DNA from: Entomoplasma freundtii
GTDB lineage: Bacteria; Bacillota_I; Bacilli_A; Mycoplasmatales; Mycoplasmataceae
Length of the DNA: 64,000 bases
Assembly (NCBI RefSeq): GCF_002804205.1
Contig: NZ_CP024962.1
Span: 186,001 to 250,000 of the forward strand
Reading direction: 5' to 3'
In this document: positions 1-8,787 of the stretch, piece by piece
How the letters are laid out: every line of letters starts with the position of its first letter
How positions within the stretch are numbered: position 1 is the stretch's first letter
Program-made: the position numbers and the translations under genes
Notes under the pieces: model-generated
Told to the model about the DNA's origin: nothing
Database searches by the model: none
The model's input: the letters and a program-made list of their open reading frames with translations, nothing else

Positions 1-1
1 A

Positions 2-859
2 ACTTTTAATTTTACTAAAGGTAAAGTCTGACCAATCTTATTGCCATTTTTTATCGTGATGATTTTTTTAATCATTTTGCCTTTGGTTTCAATCTTGATT
101 TATTCGTTGGTTAAACCAACCGGTAATGCCCAATTATTTCGCATTACCTTAGAAAACTTTGTCAAGATGTTTACTAGTAAAAACATTATGGTAGCTTTGC
201 TACTTTCAATTGCTTATGCAGTAGCCGCTGCCTTGGTAGCCATTGTTTTTGGTTACCCAATCGCCTTAATTATGAGTGAAGTCAAATCAAAGGTACTTGT
301 CAAAAATATGTGAATTCTCGTGACAATGCCGATTTGAATCTCCATGCTATTAAAGGTTTTAGGGTTAAAGTCATTCTTTTACCTATTAATGCCAAGTGCC
401 ATCGGAACACCATTTGCTGTTATTATCGGGATGGTTTACATGTTTTTGCCCTTTGCGATTATTCCAATTTACGATAGTTTAGAAATGCGTCAAATAGATT
501 TGGAAGAAGCAGCCCGCGATTTGGGGATGTCAAGTTGAAAAACATTTTGACATATTACCTTTCGTTCTTCTTTACCAGGAGTCTTAACAGCTTTTACGTT
601 GGTGATTGTCCAAGCAGCCACTTCTTTAATCGTGATTCGTTACATGGGTGATGGCAAAATTAACTTAATATCTTCAATTATTGAATCTTATTTCTTTAAA
701 GGAAATAATTTTGGTTTTGGAGCTGCTATTTCGGTAGTGTTAACCATTTTTGTTTTCCTTTTAACTTTGTTGATTCGTTGAAGCAGTAATCGTCTAGAAG
801 GGAAAAGAGGAAAAAACAAATGAAAAAATTCTTCAGAGCCAACTATTTTGCCCTTATAA
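2..859 (+). CDS. potB: Spermidine/putrescine ABC transporter permease PotB (5' end outside window)
   Basis: Inner permease subunit of a polyamine ABC importer. The reading frame is already open at base 2 with no start codon, so the N-terminus lies upstream. Several hydrophobic segments are visible, and the loop that contacts the ATPase (EAA loop) is present as LEEAARDLGMSS followed by WKTFWHITF. TGA codons at 310, 338, 536 and 779 are read as Trp. The stop is TAA at 857-859, so the last 40 bases overlap the start of potCD in another frame, which implies translational coupling. The ATPase gene potA is expected upstream of the window. Family assignment is firm; polyamine specificity follows from the adjoining PotD domain. 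Confidence 0.9.
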
Positions 860-3825
860 TGGCTTTTATTTATATTCCGATTGTCATTATGATCATTTTT
901 TCCTTCAATGCAGGAACAACTGTTTCGACATGACGTGGATGAAGTCTTCGCTGGTATGAAGATTTCTTTAAAAATTCACCATTTATTAAATCGATTATTA
1001 CCTCACTTTTTGTTGCTTTTGTGTCGACTATTATCTCATTATTAATTGGAGTCGCCGCAGCCATTGGTTTAAGTCGTTGTCGTCGTAATACACAACGCAA
1101 ATGGATGGGGATTGCGAATATTCCTTTGATTAATGCTGATGTAGTTACTGCTGTCTCATTAATGATGGTGTTTTTGGTTGCCAATTTAAGGTTTGGAATC
1201 TTTACTTTAATCATGGCCCATATTTCGTTTAACGTGCCTTATGTTTTGATTACAGTGATGCCACGCCTACGAAAAGTTGACCACTCGCTATTAGAAGCTG
1301 GTGAAGATTTAGGGGCAAATAATTGACAATTACTAATACGCGTTATTTTGCCAGTGTTAAAGCCAGCGATTATTGCAGCAGCTGCCATTGCTTTTGCAAT
1401 GAGTTTTGATGATTTCATTATTTCTTACTTCACAGGTGGAAGTCAGACTAATGTCTCGACCTACATTTACACAATGAAAAAAATTCGTCCCTATGTTTTT
1501 GCCTTTGGGACAATGTTGGTCGCAATTATTATTTTGGGAATTTTAACTTGAAATGCTTTTGCTTTATATAAACAAAGTCAAGAGACCAAAGTGGAAAAAC
1601 TGCGAAATAAAACTTATAAATCAAAAAGAATGGCGGAATTGAAAAAGGAATTACTTCTTCTAGAAGCACAAAAGAATGGTAATTACAAAACAACTTATTC
1701 AACCAATATTTTCTTGTGATTGAAGTATGAATGCTTGAAATTCCGGATTAAAATGGTTTCAGCCAAAACTTACGACAAAAAGATTACCCGTTTAGAATGA
1801 AAACGGTATAAACTTCGTTCACAAATTAACAAAGAAAAACGTTATTATGACCGTCAGGAATTAGCAACAAAACGTTTAGCGAAACTAAATGCTCAATTAG
1901 ATAAAACAAACGATGTTCATAAAGCGGCAAAGTTAACTCTCCAAAAGGAAAAAGTTGAAGAACGTTTAACCTTCTTAAATGAGGAAATTGAAGCGTTAGA
2001 AAACCGTGAAGATGCTGCTTTGCATAAGGCCGAAAAAGTTGAACAAGAAATTTCAGCTTTAAAATGAAATCTCGCTACCGAGGAACTTTCAAAAAAAGAA
2101 AGTCTAGCTCTTAACCGCAAAATAAAACGTTTAGAGATTGAGAAAATCGAAATCTTAGAAGGCAAAAACATGCATAAACTTCGCTTGGTAGTAGAACGTT
2201 TGCGTGAGTTGCAAGATAAGAATTACAATGTCATTTTTGGTTTAACTGACCAAAAAAACCACTTGGAAAAACAAATCTTTATTAACAAACCATTGACTAA
2301 AAAGACCAGTCGTAAGTTAACTAGTGATATTCAAAAAATTGATCACAAAATTAATCTTTTAGCCGCTAAGGTTAAAAAAGAAACCTTAAAATTAGTTCCT
2401 AATTATGAGGCAAGTAGTGAAGGTCACGCCAAAAGTTGGTTAGCAAGAAGTTGAAAAATGCTTGGAGCTCTCCTTATTGGTCTAGCAGCTTTCTCAGGAC
2501 TAACCGTTGCTTATGTTTTAAATAATACTTATAACTTGGTGATTGGAAATTGAGGAGAATATATTGACCCAGCCTTGATTGGCGAATTTGAAAGAGAGTA
2601 TAAAGTACGTGTCAATTATCAAGAATATGATTCAAATGAGACTTTATATAATAAGCTTTATACATTTAATTATGATTTAATGGTGCCTTCAGATTACATG
2701 GTTAAAAAATTAGCTTTGGAAGACCGACTAGAATTATTGAATTATAACTTGTTAAATATTGACGCTCCGTGAGCGAAACGAGTTGAGGCCAAGACCAATG
2801 GGGCTAACCTTTTTGACAACGACAAACAAGAAAAGGTAACTCTAGATGATAATCTAGTGAAACTTTTAGCCAATTACGAAATTGATGGCAATGATGGAAA
2901 GAAGAATTTATTAGACTATTCGGTACCTTACCTTTGAGGAGATTTAGTAATTGTGGTTAATCCGACTCAGGCTAACCTTGATTTTTTAAAAACTAAAGCT
3001 GGTTTCACCGATGAAGAAATTGCGACCGCCATTAATACTGGTGAACTTAACCAAACTAAATTATCTTGGGATATTTTGAAACAAGCAGCTCAAGCTGGCA
3101 AAAGGGTGGCTTTAAATAACGACCCCAAAAATATCTTTGCCATCGCTGGCCAAGTATTGTTCCAAAAACCGAATCTCGAAACTGATCATGAAATTGAACA
3201 AGCTAACCAATATTTAGCCAACGATTTTATTAATAAACCAAAAGTTTCGTTAAATAATGATGAGTTAGTGGATAATGTTGGCCAAGGGCGTTTTGATTTT
3301 GCCATGATGTATAATGGGGACGCTGTGGAAGCCAACCGAATCTATAATGGTGAAGATGTCGACAACGGCGGGGGCGATGATGACGGTGATTTTGCTAACG
3401 CTATCGCTCTAGATGAGCCAACAAAATTCCTTTTTGGTAGACCCAATATTAAAATGGCTAATGGTCGTTACCAAACTACCAATGTTTTCTCAGATAACTT
3501 AGTCATGTCAAAAACATCTCACCATAAAGATTTAGCTTATAAATTTATTAATTTTTTAATCAGTAAAGCCACTGATATTAGTGAATATGTTGGAATTACT
3601 AGTCCAGTAGCAAGCGCGATGGACGAACTTACTCAACCAGGCAATATTTTTAGTAATTACAAAAGACTTTATTACCCTTGTGTTGATGCTTTGGGTGACC
3701 CAATTTACCAACAAAATAAAGATAAAGATGGTAAAGAAGAACTAATGGCGTTCAAATATTTACCAAGACTTGATGAAAAACTGGTTGATTATTACAACGA
3801 ACTTGTTGCCGGTAAGATAGGTTAA
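820..3825 (+). CDS. potCD: Fused polyamine permease PotC and substrate-binding PotD with a coiled-coil insert
   Basis: One 1001-codon frame joins the second permease of the polyamine importer to its binding protein. Residues about 1-245 are PotC (membrane segments; EAA loop LLEAGEDLGANN near residue 160). Residues about 250-545 are highly charged Lys/Glu/Leu sequence with heptad character, predicted coiled coil. A membrane segment lies near 547-570, followed by a PotD-type binding domain from about 575 to the end (VPSDYMVKKL). Many TGA codons are read as Trp. ATG 820 follows a purine-rich GGGAAAAGAGGA and lies within the end of potB. Such fusions are known in mollicutes, where the binding domain must stay membrane-anchored because there is no cell wall. 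The coiled coil presumably acts as a stalk or cytoplasmic spacer; that is inference. Confidence 0.88.
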
Positions 3826-3840
3826 TGATTTATTTTTTTG

Positions 3841-3846
3841 TATAAT
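3841..3846 (+). promoter_or_regulatory. -10 box (TATAAT) for the gene at 3872
   Basis: Perfect TATAAT placed 25 bases before the ATG in the short gap after potCD. No good -35 match is visible, as is common in mollicute promoters. Confidence 0.5.
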
Positions 3847-3871
3847 AAATAGTGATTGAGGAAATAAAAAA

Positions 3872-4585
3872 ATGAAAAAATGCATTATTTGTCATCGACC
3901 AATCACGCGAAATGAGATGGTCATGACTGGTCACAAACCCACCAATCAATTGATTAGTGGCCCTATGCATGCTAGTTGCTACAAAATCATGACGATATTT
4001 ATGGTTCGTGGCGCAAGATTACCGCTAACATGACTAGTGATGGGAATTATTTTTATGGTTGTTATCTTAATCCCAGGATTAATTTCTTCTGACCAAAAAT
4101 TAATCATTACGTCAGTGGTAATTATGGGGGGCGTTGGAGCGACTAGTGCCTTATGATTTGGCTTAATGTATAAATCAGCTTTGAAAGAGTGCAAAACTCA
4201 TGAGCCATTATTGAAAAAAGAGGATATTTATACTTATAATGTTGGAATGGGTGAAAACGAATATTCAATTAAAGAAGAAAGTTTTGATTATTACCAAGAT
4301 TACCCCGATGCAACTGAAGAGGGCGACTGGAACATTGACCCTGCCACACCAACTCATGACGCTGATTGGGCGTTAAAATTTATGTCACTAGCTCCAAACT
4401 TCACAATAAAAGATTTGGATAAACGTTTTGCAGATTTATCAAAAATTTATCAACCATCAGGTACAAACCAATATCAAACTCAAAAAATGCGCGAACTTTT
4501 AGAAGCGGTTAAAATTTTAAGAGGCGATATTTTAGGTGAAGACACTGATACTAACAATAACGATTTTGAAGGTAACAACAATTAA
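3872..4585 (+). CDS. Membrane protein with N-terminal CxxC finger, function unknown
   Basis: A 237-residue protein I do not recognise. It begins MKKCIICHRPI; C4 and C7 with a later H-A-S-C group near residue 37 look like a small zinc-binding knuckle. Two hydrophobic segments follow (about residues 50-70 and 78-97), then an acidic soluble tail of about 140 residues. TGA at 4031 and 4154 is read as Trp. A TATAAT box at 3841-3846 and a GAGGAAA Shine-Dalgarno precede the ATG, so it has its own promoter although it follows potCD by only 46 bp. A clear terminator lies at 4591-4619, making it a single-gene unit or the end of the pot operon. Confidence 0.75.
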
Positions 4586-4590
4586 CGCGG

Positions 4591-4619
4591 AAAGTAACTT
4601 TTAGTAAGTTACTTTTTAT
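4591..4619 (+). terminator. Rho-independent terminator
   Basis: Perfect 10-bp stem (4591-4600 with 4606-4615), 5-base loop and a T-rich tail immediately after the stop at 4585. Confidence 0.8.
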
Positions 4620-4662
4620 TTTCACCAAGGTAACTCAACTAGGCTTTTTGCTTCATTTTTGA

Positions 4663-4668
4663 TATAAT
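4663..4668 (+). promoter_or_regulatory. -10 box (TATAAT) for tRNA-Cys
   Basis: TATAAT ends 10 bases before the first base of tRNA-Cys, the usual position for a tRNA promoter. Confidence 0.55.
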
Positions 4669-4678
4669 TCTTAGGTAT

Positions 4679-4754
4679 GGTACCATAGCCAAGTGGCCTA
4701 AGGCATGGGTCTGCAACACCCTGATCGTCGGTTCAAATCCGACTGGTACCTCCA
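4679..4754 (+). tRNA. trnC: tRNA-Cys (GCA)
   Basis: Cloverleaf with acceptor stem GGTACCA / TGGTACC, anticodon loop CTGCAAC (GCA), T-arm GGTTCAAATCC, and encoded CCA. It stands alone with its own promoter and a downstream terminator hairpin. Confidence 0.96.
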
Positions 4755-4792
4755 AGAAAAACCACCTAACTCAAAAAAGTTAGTTAATATAT

Positions 4793-4822
4793 AAAAAACC
4801 TCTAAAAGCTTAGAGGTTTTTT
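4793..4822 (+). terminator. Terminator after tRNA-Cys
   Basis: A 13-bp perfect stem (4793-4805 with 4810-4822) with loop AAGC; the 3' arm ends in a T run. Confidence 0.8.
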
Positions 4823-5175
4823 ATATTAAATTTTTATAATAACGAATATGTAAAGCGAATTATTTCTGGAACCTAATAAAGTTTGTTACTTTTTGGCTTT
4901 ATTAGTTTTTAGTTTCGAAATAGTTTTAGTTTCTTTAAAATTTTTATAAAATGTTTTTTACAGAGTTAAAAAGTCTGGCTTAGTTCTTTTTGTAATCATA
5001 GACAAGATAATAAAAGGGAAAATCAATGATTCTAACTATTAAATAAGTATTAGCAACTTTTACCTTTTTTATTCTTGCCTTTCTTAAAAAAAGAGATAAA
5101 ATTTATAAGTAATCTTAATTATGCCATTTGCGAAAAAACTGTTAAATTGGTCCTTCCATTTTGTTTAGTTTTTGG
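4823..5175 (+). other. Intergenic stretch without a recognised gene
   Basis: About 350 bases between tRNA-Cys and the tRNA cluster. I find no convincing coding frame on either strand under code 4. A hairpin with 9-bp arms (4873-4881 with 4897-4905) is followed by TTTTT, like a second terminator. Nothing resembling RNase P RNA, tmRNA or 6S RNA was recognised by eye, though a covariance-model search was not possible. Confidence 0.5.
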
Positions 5176-5205
5176 TATAATTGTTATGTTGTTGTTTACG
5201 ACAAC
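5176..5205 (+). promoter_or_regulatory. Promoter and leader hairpin of the nine-tRNA cluster
   Basis: Perfect TATAAT at 5176-5181, 38 bases before tRNA-Arg. The leader contains a small hairpin, GTTGT (5191-5195) with ACAAC (5201-5205). No strong -35 box is visible at normal spacing. Confidence 0.5.
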
Positions 5206-5218
5206 TCTAAAAGTATAT

Positions 5219-5295
5219 GCGCCCGTAGATCAATTGGATAGATCGTTTGACTACGGATCAAAAGGTTGGGGGTTCGAGTCCCTCCGGGCGCACCA
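5219..5295 (+). tRNA. tRNA-Arg (ACG)
   Basis: Acceptor stem GCGCCCG / CGGGCGC, anticodon loop CTACGGA (ACG, first base expected to be inosine), encoded CCA. First gene of the cluster. It serves the CGN codons that are common in this window. Confidence 0.96.
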
Positions 5296-5347
5296 TTAGA
5301 AACCAAATGAAGATGTTATTTCGTTAGGTTATAACATCTTTTTAAAT

Positions 5348-5424
5348 CGGGAAATGGCTCAGTTTGGTAGAGCATTCGGTTTGGGACCGAAGGGTCGCAG
5401 GTTCGAATCCTGTTTTCCCGACCA
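5348..5424 (+). tRNA. tRNA-Pro (TGG)
   Basis: Acceptor stem CGGGAAA / TTTCCCG, anticodon loop TTTGGGA (TGG), encoded CCA. Confidence 0.96.
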
Positions 5425-5431
5425 TATTTGT

Positions 5432-5507
5432 GGGCCCTTAGCTCAGCTGGGAGAGCACCTGCCTTGCACGCAGGGGGTCGTCGGTTCGATCCCGATAGGG
5501 TCCACCA
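5432..5507 (+). tRNA. tRNA-Ala (TGC)
   Basis: Acceptor stem GGGCCCT / AGGGTCC with one G-T pair, anticodon loop CTTGCAC (TGC), encoded CCA. Confidence 0.96.
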
Positions 5508-5516
5508 TTTTTTTAT

Positions 5517-5593
5517 GGCGGGGTAGCTCAGTTGGTTAGAGCGTTCGGTTCATACCCGAAAGGTCGGGAGTTCAAATCTCCCCCCCGCTACCA
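5517..5593 (+). tRNA. tRNA-Met, elongator (CAT)
   Basis: Acceptor stem GGCGGGG / CCCCGCT, anticodon loop TTCATAC (CAT). Its body lacks the initiator C1-A72 mismatch, and it differs from the Ile2-type gene that follows, so I assign elongator Met. Confidence 0.88.
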
Positions 5594-5598
5594 TATAA

Positions 5599-5675
5599 GG
5601 ACCTTTAGCTCAGTTGGTTAGAGCATCCGGCTCATAACCGGGCGGTCATTGGTTCAAGTCCAATAAGGTCCACCA
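5599..5675 (+). tRNA. tRNA-Ile2 (CAT, lysidine-modified)
   Basis: Acceptor stem GGACCTT / AAGGTCC, anticodon loop CTCATAA (CAT). The 5' half GGACCTTTAGCTCAGTTGG matches what I know of Firmicute and mollicute tRNA-Ile2, which reads ATA after TilS converts C34 to lysidine. A Met assignment cannot be excluded by eye. Confidence 0.82.
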
Positions 5676-5714
5676 TTCAAATTACCAATGGTGTGAGTTG
5701 AGGTCAAAAGTAAC

Positions 5715-5807
5715 GGAAGATTACCCAAGTCCGGCTGAAGGGATCGGTCTTGAAAACCGAGAGTCGGGGAAACCCGAGCGGGGGTTCGAATCCCTCATCT
5801 TCCGCCA
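5715..5807 (+). tRNA. tRNA-Ser (TGA)
   Basis: Long variable arm typical of Ser, acceptor stem GGAAGAT / ATCTTCC, anticodon loop CTTGAAA (TGA), G discriminator, encoded CCA. Nearly identical to the CGA isoacceptor at 6142. Confidence 0.96.
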
Positions 5808-5823
5808 GTTAAAAATTAAAAAT

Positions 5824-5899
5824 CGCGGGGTGGAGCAGTTGGTAGCTCGTCGGGCTCATAACCCGAAGGCCGCAGGTTCGAGTCCTGCCCCCGCAACCA
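5824..5899 (+). tRNA. Initiator tRNA-fMet (CAT)
   Basis: CGCGGGG paired with CCCCGCA leaves the C1-A72 mismatch that marks initiator tRNA. It begins CGCGGGGTGGAGCAG and has anticodon loop CTCATAA. CCA is encoded. Confidence 0.95.
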
Positions 5900-5901
5900 T
5901 T

Positions 5902-5978
5902 GGCTCCATAGCGAAGTTGGTTATCGCGCCTCCCTGTCACGGAGGAGACCACGGGTTCAAGTCCCGTTGGAGTCGCCA
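5902..5978 (+). tRNA. tRNA-Asp (GTC)
   Basis: Acceptor stem GGCTCCA / TGGAGTC, anticodon loop CTGTCAC (GTC), G discriminator, encoded CCA. Confidence 0.96.
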
Positions 5979-5986
5979 TTATTTAT

Positions 5987-6062
5987 GGTCGTGTAGCTCA
6001 GTCGGTAGAGCAGCAGATTGAAGCTCTGCGTGTCGGCGGTTCAATTCCGTCCACGACCACCA
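5987..6062 (+). tRNA. tRNA-Phe (GAA)
   Basis: Acceptor stem GGTCGTG / CACGACC, anticodon loop TTGAAGC (GAA), encoded CCA. Last gene of the nine-tRNA cluster; a terminator follows at once. Confidence 0.96.
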
Positions 6063-6077
6063 TTCAGACAAAACATC

Positions 6078-6100
6078 AGTAGCTATTCGGCTACTTTTTA
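6078..6100 (+). terminator. Terminator of the nine-tRNA cluster
   Basis: Stem AGTAGC (6078-6083) with GCTACT (6090-6095), followed by TTTTTA. Confidence 0.75.
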
Positions 6101-6141
6101 TTTAGTCAAAAAAATGTAAAATAAAAATAAATCACATTACT

Positions 6142-6234
6142 GGAAGATTACCCAAGTTCGGCTGAAGGGGACGGTCTCGAAAACCGTTAGTCGGGGCAAC
6201 CCGGGCGGGGGTTCGAATCCCTCATCTTCCGCCA
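6142..6234 (+). tRNA. tRNA-Ser (CGA)
   Basis: Class II cloverleaf with acceptor GGAAGAT / ATCTTCC and anticodon loop CTCGAAA (CGA). It has its own weak upstream -10 (TAAAAT at 6117-6122) and its own terminator. Most bases match tRNA-Ser(TGA) at 5715; changes cluster in the anticodon stem, anticodon and variable arm, so it looks like a recent duplicate. Confidence 0.95.
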
Positions 6235-6243
6235 GTTAAAACT

Positions 6244-6265
6244 AAGGAGCTTTGGCTCCTTTTTT
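6244..6265 (+). terminator. Terminator after tRNA-Ser(CGA)
   Basis: Stem AAGGAGC (6244-6250) with GCTCCTT (6255-6261), loop TTTG, T run. Confidence 0.8.
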
Positions 6266-6316
6266 CTTTGCTCTTTAAAATAAAGTGCGTAGAATTATTT
6301 GGGAGAGGTCTTTATC

Positions 6317-7039
6317 ATGAAAGTTATTAAAGTAAAAAATAGTGAAGAAGCCGGTTTAAGCGCGGCGACGATTATTAGTAATCGTATTCACAACAAACCT
6401 AATTTAGTCCTTGGTTTAGCTACTGGCTCAACCCCCTTGCCAACTTATGAATGTCTTATTGCAGATCACAAACAAGGAAAATTAAGTTTTGTTAATGTAA
6501 CGACATTTAATTTAGATGAGTATCGTGGTCTTAGTGGTAGCCACCCCCAATCATACCGCTTCTTTATGAATGAAAATCTTTTCAAGAATATTGATATCCG
6601 TTTGGATAAAACTTTTGTTCCCAATGGATTAGATCCAAACGAGGCAACGAATTATGATAATCTTATTGCCCAAGCTGGTGGAATTGATTTGCAAATTCTT
6701 GGTTTAGGTTTAAATGGTCACATCGGTTTTAACGAACCTGGAACTTCATTTAACTCATTAACGCACATTGTCGGGTTAACTGATTCTACAATTGAGGCCA
6801 ATGCCCGATTCTTTGATAGTAAGGATGAAGTACCGAATCAAGCAATCTCGATGGGCTTAAAGTCAATTATGAATGCGAAGGAAATTTTGCTAATTGCCAC
6901 TGGCAAAAATAAAGCACAAGCCGTAGCTCAACTAGTCAAAGGCAATTTATCAGAAGAATGGCCTTGTACCATTTTACAAACCCACCCTAACTGCACTATT
7001 ATCCTTGATGAAGCAGCTGCTAGCCAACTTAACGAATAA
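6317..7039 (+). CDS. nagB: Glucosamine-6-phosphate deaminase
   Basis: Converts glucosamine-6-phosphate to fructose-6-phosphate and ammonia, feeding amino sugars into glycolysis. The 240 residues match the short form of the family. Visible motifs are LGLATGSTP (residues 32-40, phosphate binding), FNLDEYRG with the catalytic Asp67, and ILGLGLNGHIGFNEPG carrying the ring-opening His. ATG 6317 is chosen over an in-frame TTG at 6299 because GGGAGAGG at 6301-6308 is the ribosome binding site. It is transcribed alone: terminators lie before (6244) and after (7049). N-acetylglucosamine-6-phosphate deacetylase (nagA) is not in the window. Confidence 0.95.
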   Translation: MKVIKVKNSEEAGLSAATIISNRIHNKPNLVLGLATGSTPLPTYECLIADHKQGKLSFVNVTTFNLDEYRGLSGSHPQSYRFFMNENLFKNIDIRLDKTFVPNGLDPNEATNYDNLIAQAGGIDLQILGLGLNGHIGFNEPGTSFNSLTHIVGLTDSTIEANARFFDSKDEVPNQAISMGLKSIMNAKEILLIATGKNKAQAVAQLVKGNLSEEWPCTILQTHPNCTIILDEAAASQLNE

Positions 7040-7048
7040 TTCAGAAAC

Positions 7049-7068
7049 TCGCCTAAGGGCGATTTTTT
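7049..7068 (+). terminator. Terminator of nagB
   Basis: Stem TCGCC (7049-7053) with GGCGA (7058-7062), then a T run that overlaps the tpiA -35 region. Confidence 0.65.
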
Positions 7069-7094
7069 GGCATTCTAAAAGGCTGAGTTATAAT
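7067..7094 (+). promoter_or_regulatory. Promoter of tpiA-HAD-gpmI
   Basis: -35 TTGGCA (7067-7072), 16-base spacer, -10 TATAAT (7089-7094); the tpiA start lies 39 bases downstream. Confidence 0.7.
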
Positions 7095-7132
7095 AAAAAT
7101 TAGAAAAGAAAAAGAGAGGTTTTATTTTTATA

Positions 7133-7876
7133 ATGCGTAAGAAAATAATTTTTGGAAATTGAAAAATGAACGGAACTAACGCAAGTTTGGAACGTTTTTT
7201 AGAAACTGTTAATGCAAATCTAAAAGGAAACGATGTTGTTGCTGGTTTAGCGGTCCCATTTACTTTATTAGCTACTGGTGAAAAACATGCTGGAAAAGTA
7301 AAAATCGCTGCGCAAAATGTTCATTTTGCTGCTAATGGAGCTTACACTGGTGAAGTGTCGATTGAAATGCTTCAAGAACTAGGCGTGAAATATGTCGTTT
7401 TAGGACACTCAGAACGTCGCGAAATGTTTAATGAAACTAACGAAAGTGTTAACCAAAAGGTTAAAGCTTTACTAGCTCATGACATGACACCAATTATTTG
7501 TTGTGGAGAAACTTTAGCTACCAAAGAAGCTGGCCAAACTATTAGTTTTGTTAACGACCAAATTGCTTTAGCTTATAAAGGGTTAACTGCCGACCAAGCC
7601 TTAAAAACAATTATTGCTTATGAGCCAATTTGAGCAATCGGTACTGGAAAAACTGCCACTGCTCAAGATGCTGAAGAAGTTTGTCGAGCAATTCGTCAAC
7701 AATTAGCAAAACTTTATAATGAAACCACAGCCAACGGAATTAGTATTCTTTATGGAGGATCGGTCAAACCAGATAACATTAAGGAATTAATGAATGAAGC
7801 TGATATTGATGGAGCCCTTGTTGGAGGCGCAAGTCTTAAAGCTGATGATTATCTAGCACTTGTTGACTATAAATAA
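7133..7876 (+). CDS. tpiA: Triosephosphate isomerase
   Basis: Interconverts dihydroxyacetone phosphate and glyceraldehyde-3-phosphate in glycolysis. It is 247 residues, the normal TIM-barrel length. The catalytic residues are all visible: Lys11 in NWKMN, His92 in GHSERR and Glu164 in YEPIWAIGTGK; the phosphate-binding YGGSVKP is near the C-terminus. TGA codons in NWK and PIWAIG are Trp, direct proof of code 4. AGAGAGG precedes the ATG. It heads a three-gene run with the HAD phosphatase (1-bp gap) and gpmI. Confidence 0.98.
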
Positions 7877-7877
7877 G

Positions 7878-8786
7878 ATGACTATTTATAAAGATGAGCA
7901 AACTGCCGCTTCTATCAAACTACTAGCACTTGATATGGACGGAACCACTTATTATAAAATGGGAACCATGATTCCACAAAATGTAAAACCTTTGCAAGCA
8001 GCAATGGCTGAAGGTGTAGAAATCGTCTTCATTACAGGAAGACCAGTTTTGGCTCGAGCAAACGGCTTAGAAGGTCATGGTTTAGTTAATTCCGAAACAA
8101 TTATTGCTGGTTATAATGGGGCTTGTATTTACGCTTTAGCGGATCATAAACCCTTAAAAATCAGTCCCTTAAAAAGTACCGATGCTCAGGCGGTTTTTGA
8201 GTATGCTAATCAACCTGAAAATGCCGGAACAGTTATCTTTGGCTATGTGGATGATTTTCAGACAGTAATTACTAATGCCTCCAATCCGACCTCGCCAAAC
8301 GATAAATCAATCCCCTATCGTGCGGAGATGGAGTTTTTTGACGGTCAATATTTAGAATATAAAAATGTTGAAAAGAATTTTAATTACAATTTCTTTAAAC
8401 TAATTGCTTTTGGTAGTCCGCATCATTTTTGTCAGTCAGTAGTCCAAAAATTTGGTTTAACTGTTTCGACATCAAATAACCAAGATGGAGAAATTACTGC
8501 TCCCGGAATTGATAAAGCTTTTGCCTTAGAATGAATTGCAAAAACCAAAAAAATCCACCGGGACGAAATTATGGCTATTGGTGATGGAGCAAATGACTTA
8601 CCAATGATTGAATATGCAGGTTACGGGGTCAGCTTAAGTAACTCAATTCCAATAGTAAAAGAAAAGGCCCAAATTCAGGTGCCTTTAAGTAATGTTGAAG
8701 GTGGCGTCGCTTATGCAATTGATAAGTATGTTTTAAAAGACAAACCAAGTTCATCTTCAACATGATTAAGAGAGGAAAATAAATAG
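7878..8786 (+). CDS. Cof-type HAD phosphatase
   Basis: Predicted phosphosugar or nucleotide phosphatase of the HAD IIB (Cof) type, 302 residues. Motif I is LALDMDGTT with nucleophile Asp19 and acid Asp21; motif II is FITGRP; motif IV is GDGANDLPM near residue 235. A cap domain lies between motifs II and IV. The substrate cannot be read from sequence, but sitting between tpiA and gpmI suggests cleaning up phosphorylated glycolytic side products (inference). ATG 7878 lies 1 base after the tpiA stop; TGA at 8532 and 8763 is Trp. Confidence 0.88.
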
Positions 8787-8787
8787 T

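Noticed and set aside
4823-5175. Candidate RNase P RNA, tmRNA or 6S RNA
   Set aside because: None of the conserved sequence blocks was recognised; only a terminator-like hairpin is visible.
5075-6021. Apparent protein-coding frames across the tRNA region
   Set aside because: They run straight through well-formed cloverleaf tRNA genes and have no ribosome sites or sensible protein character.
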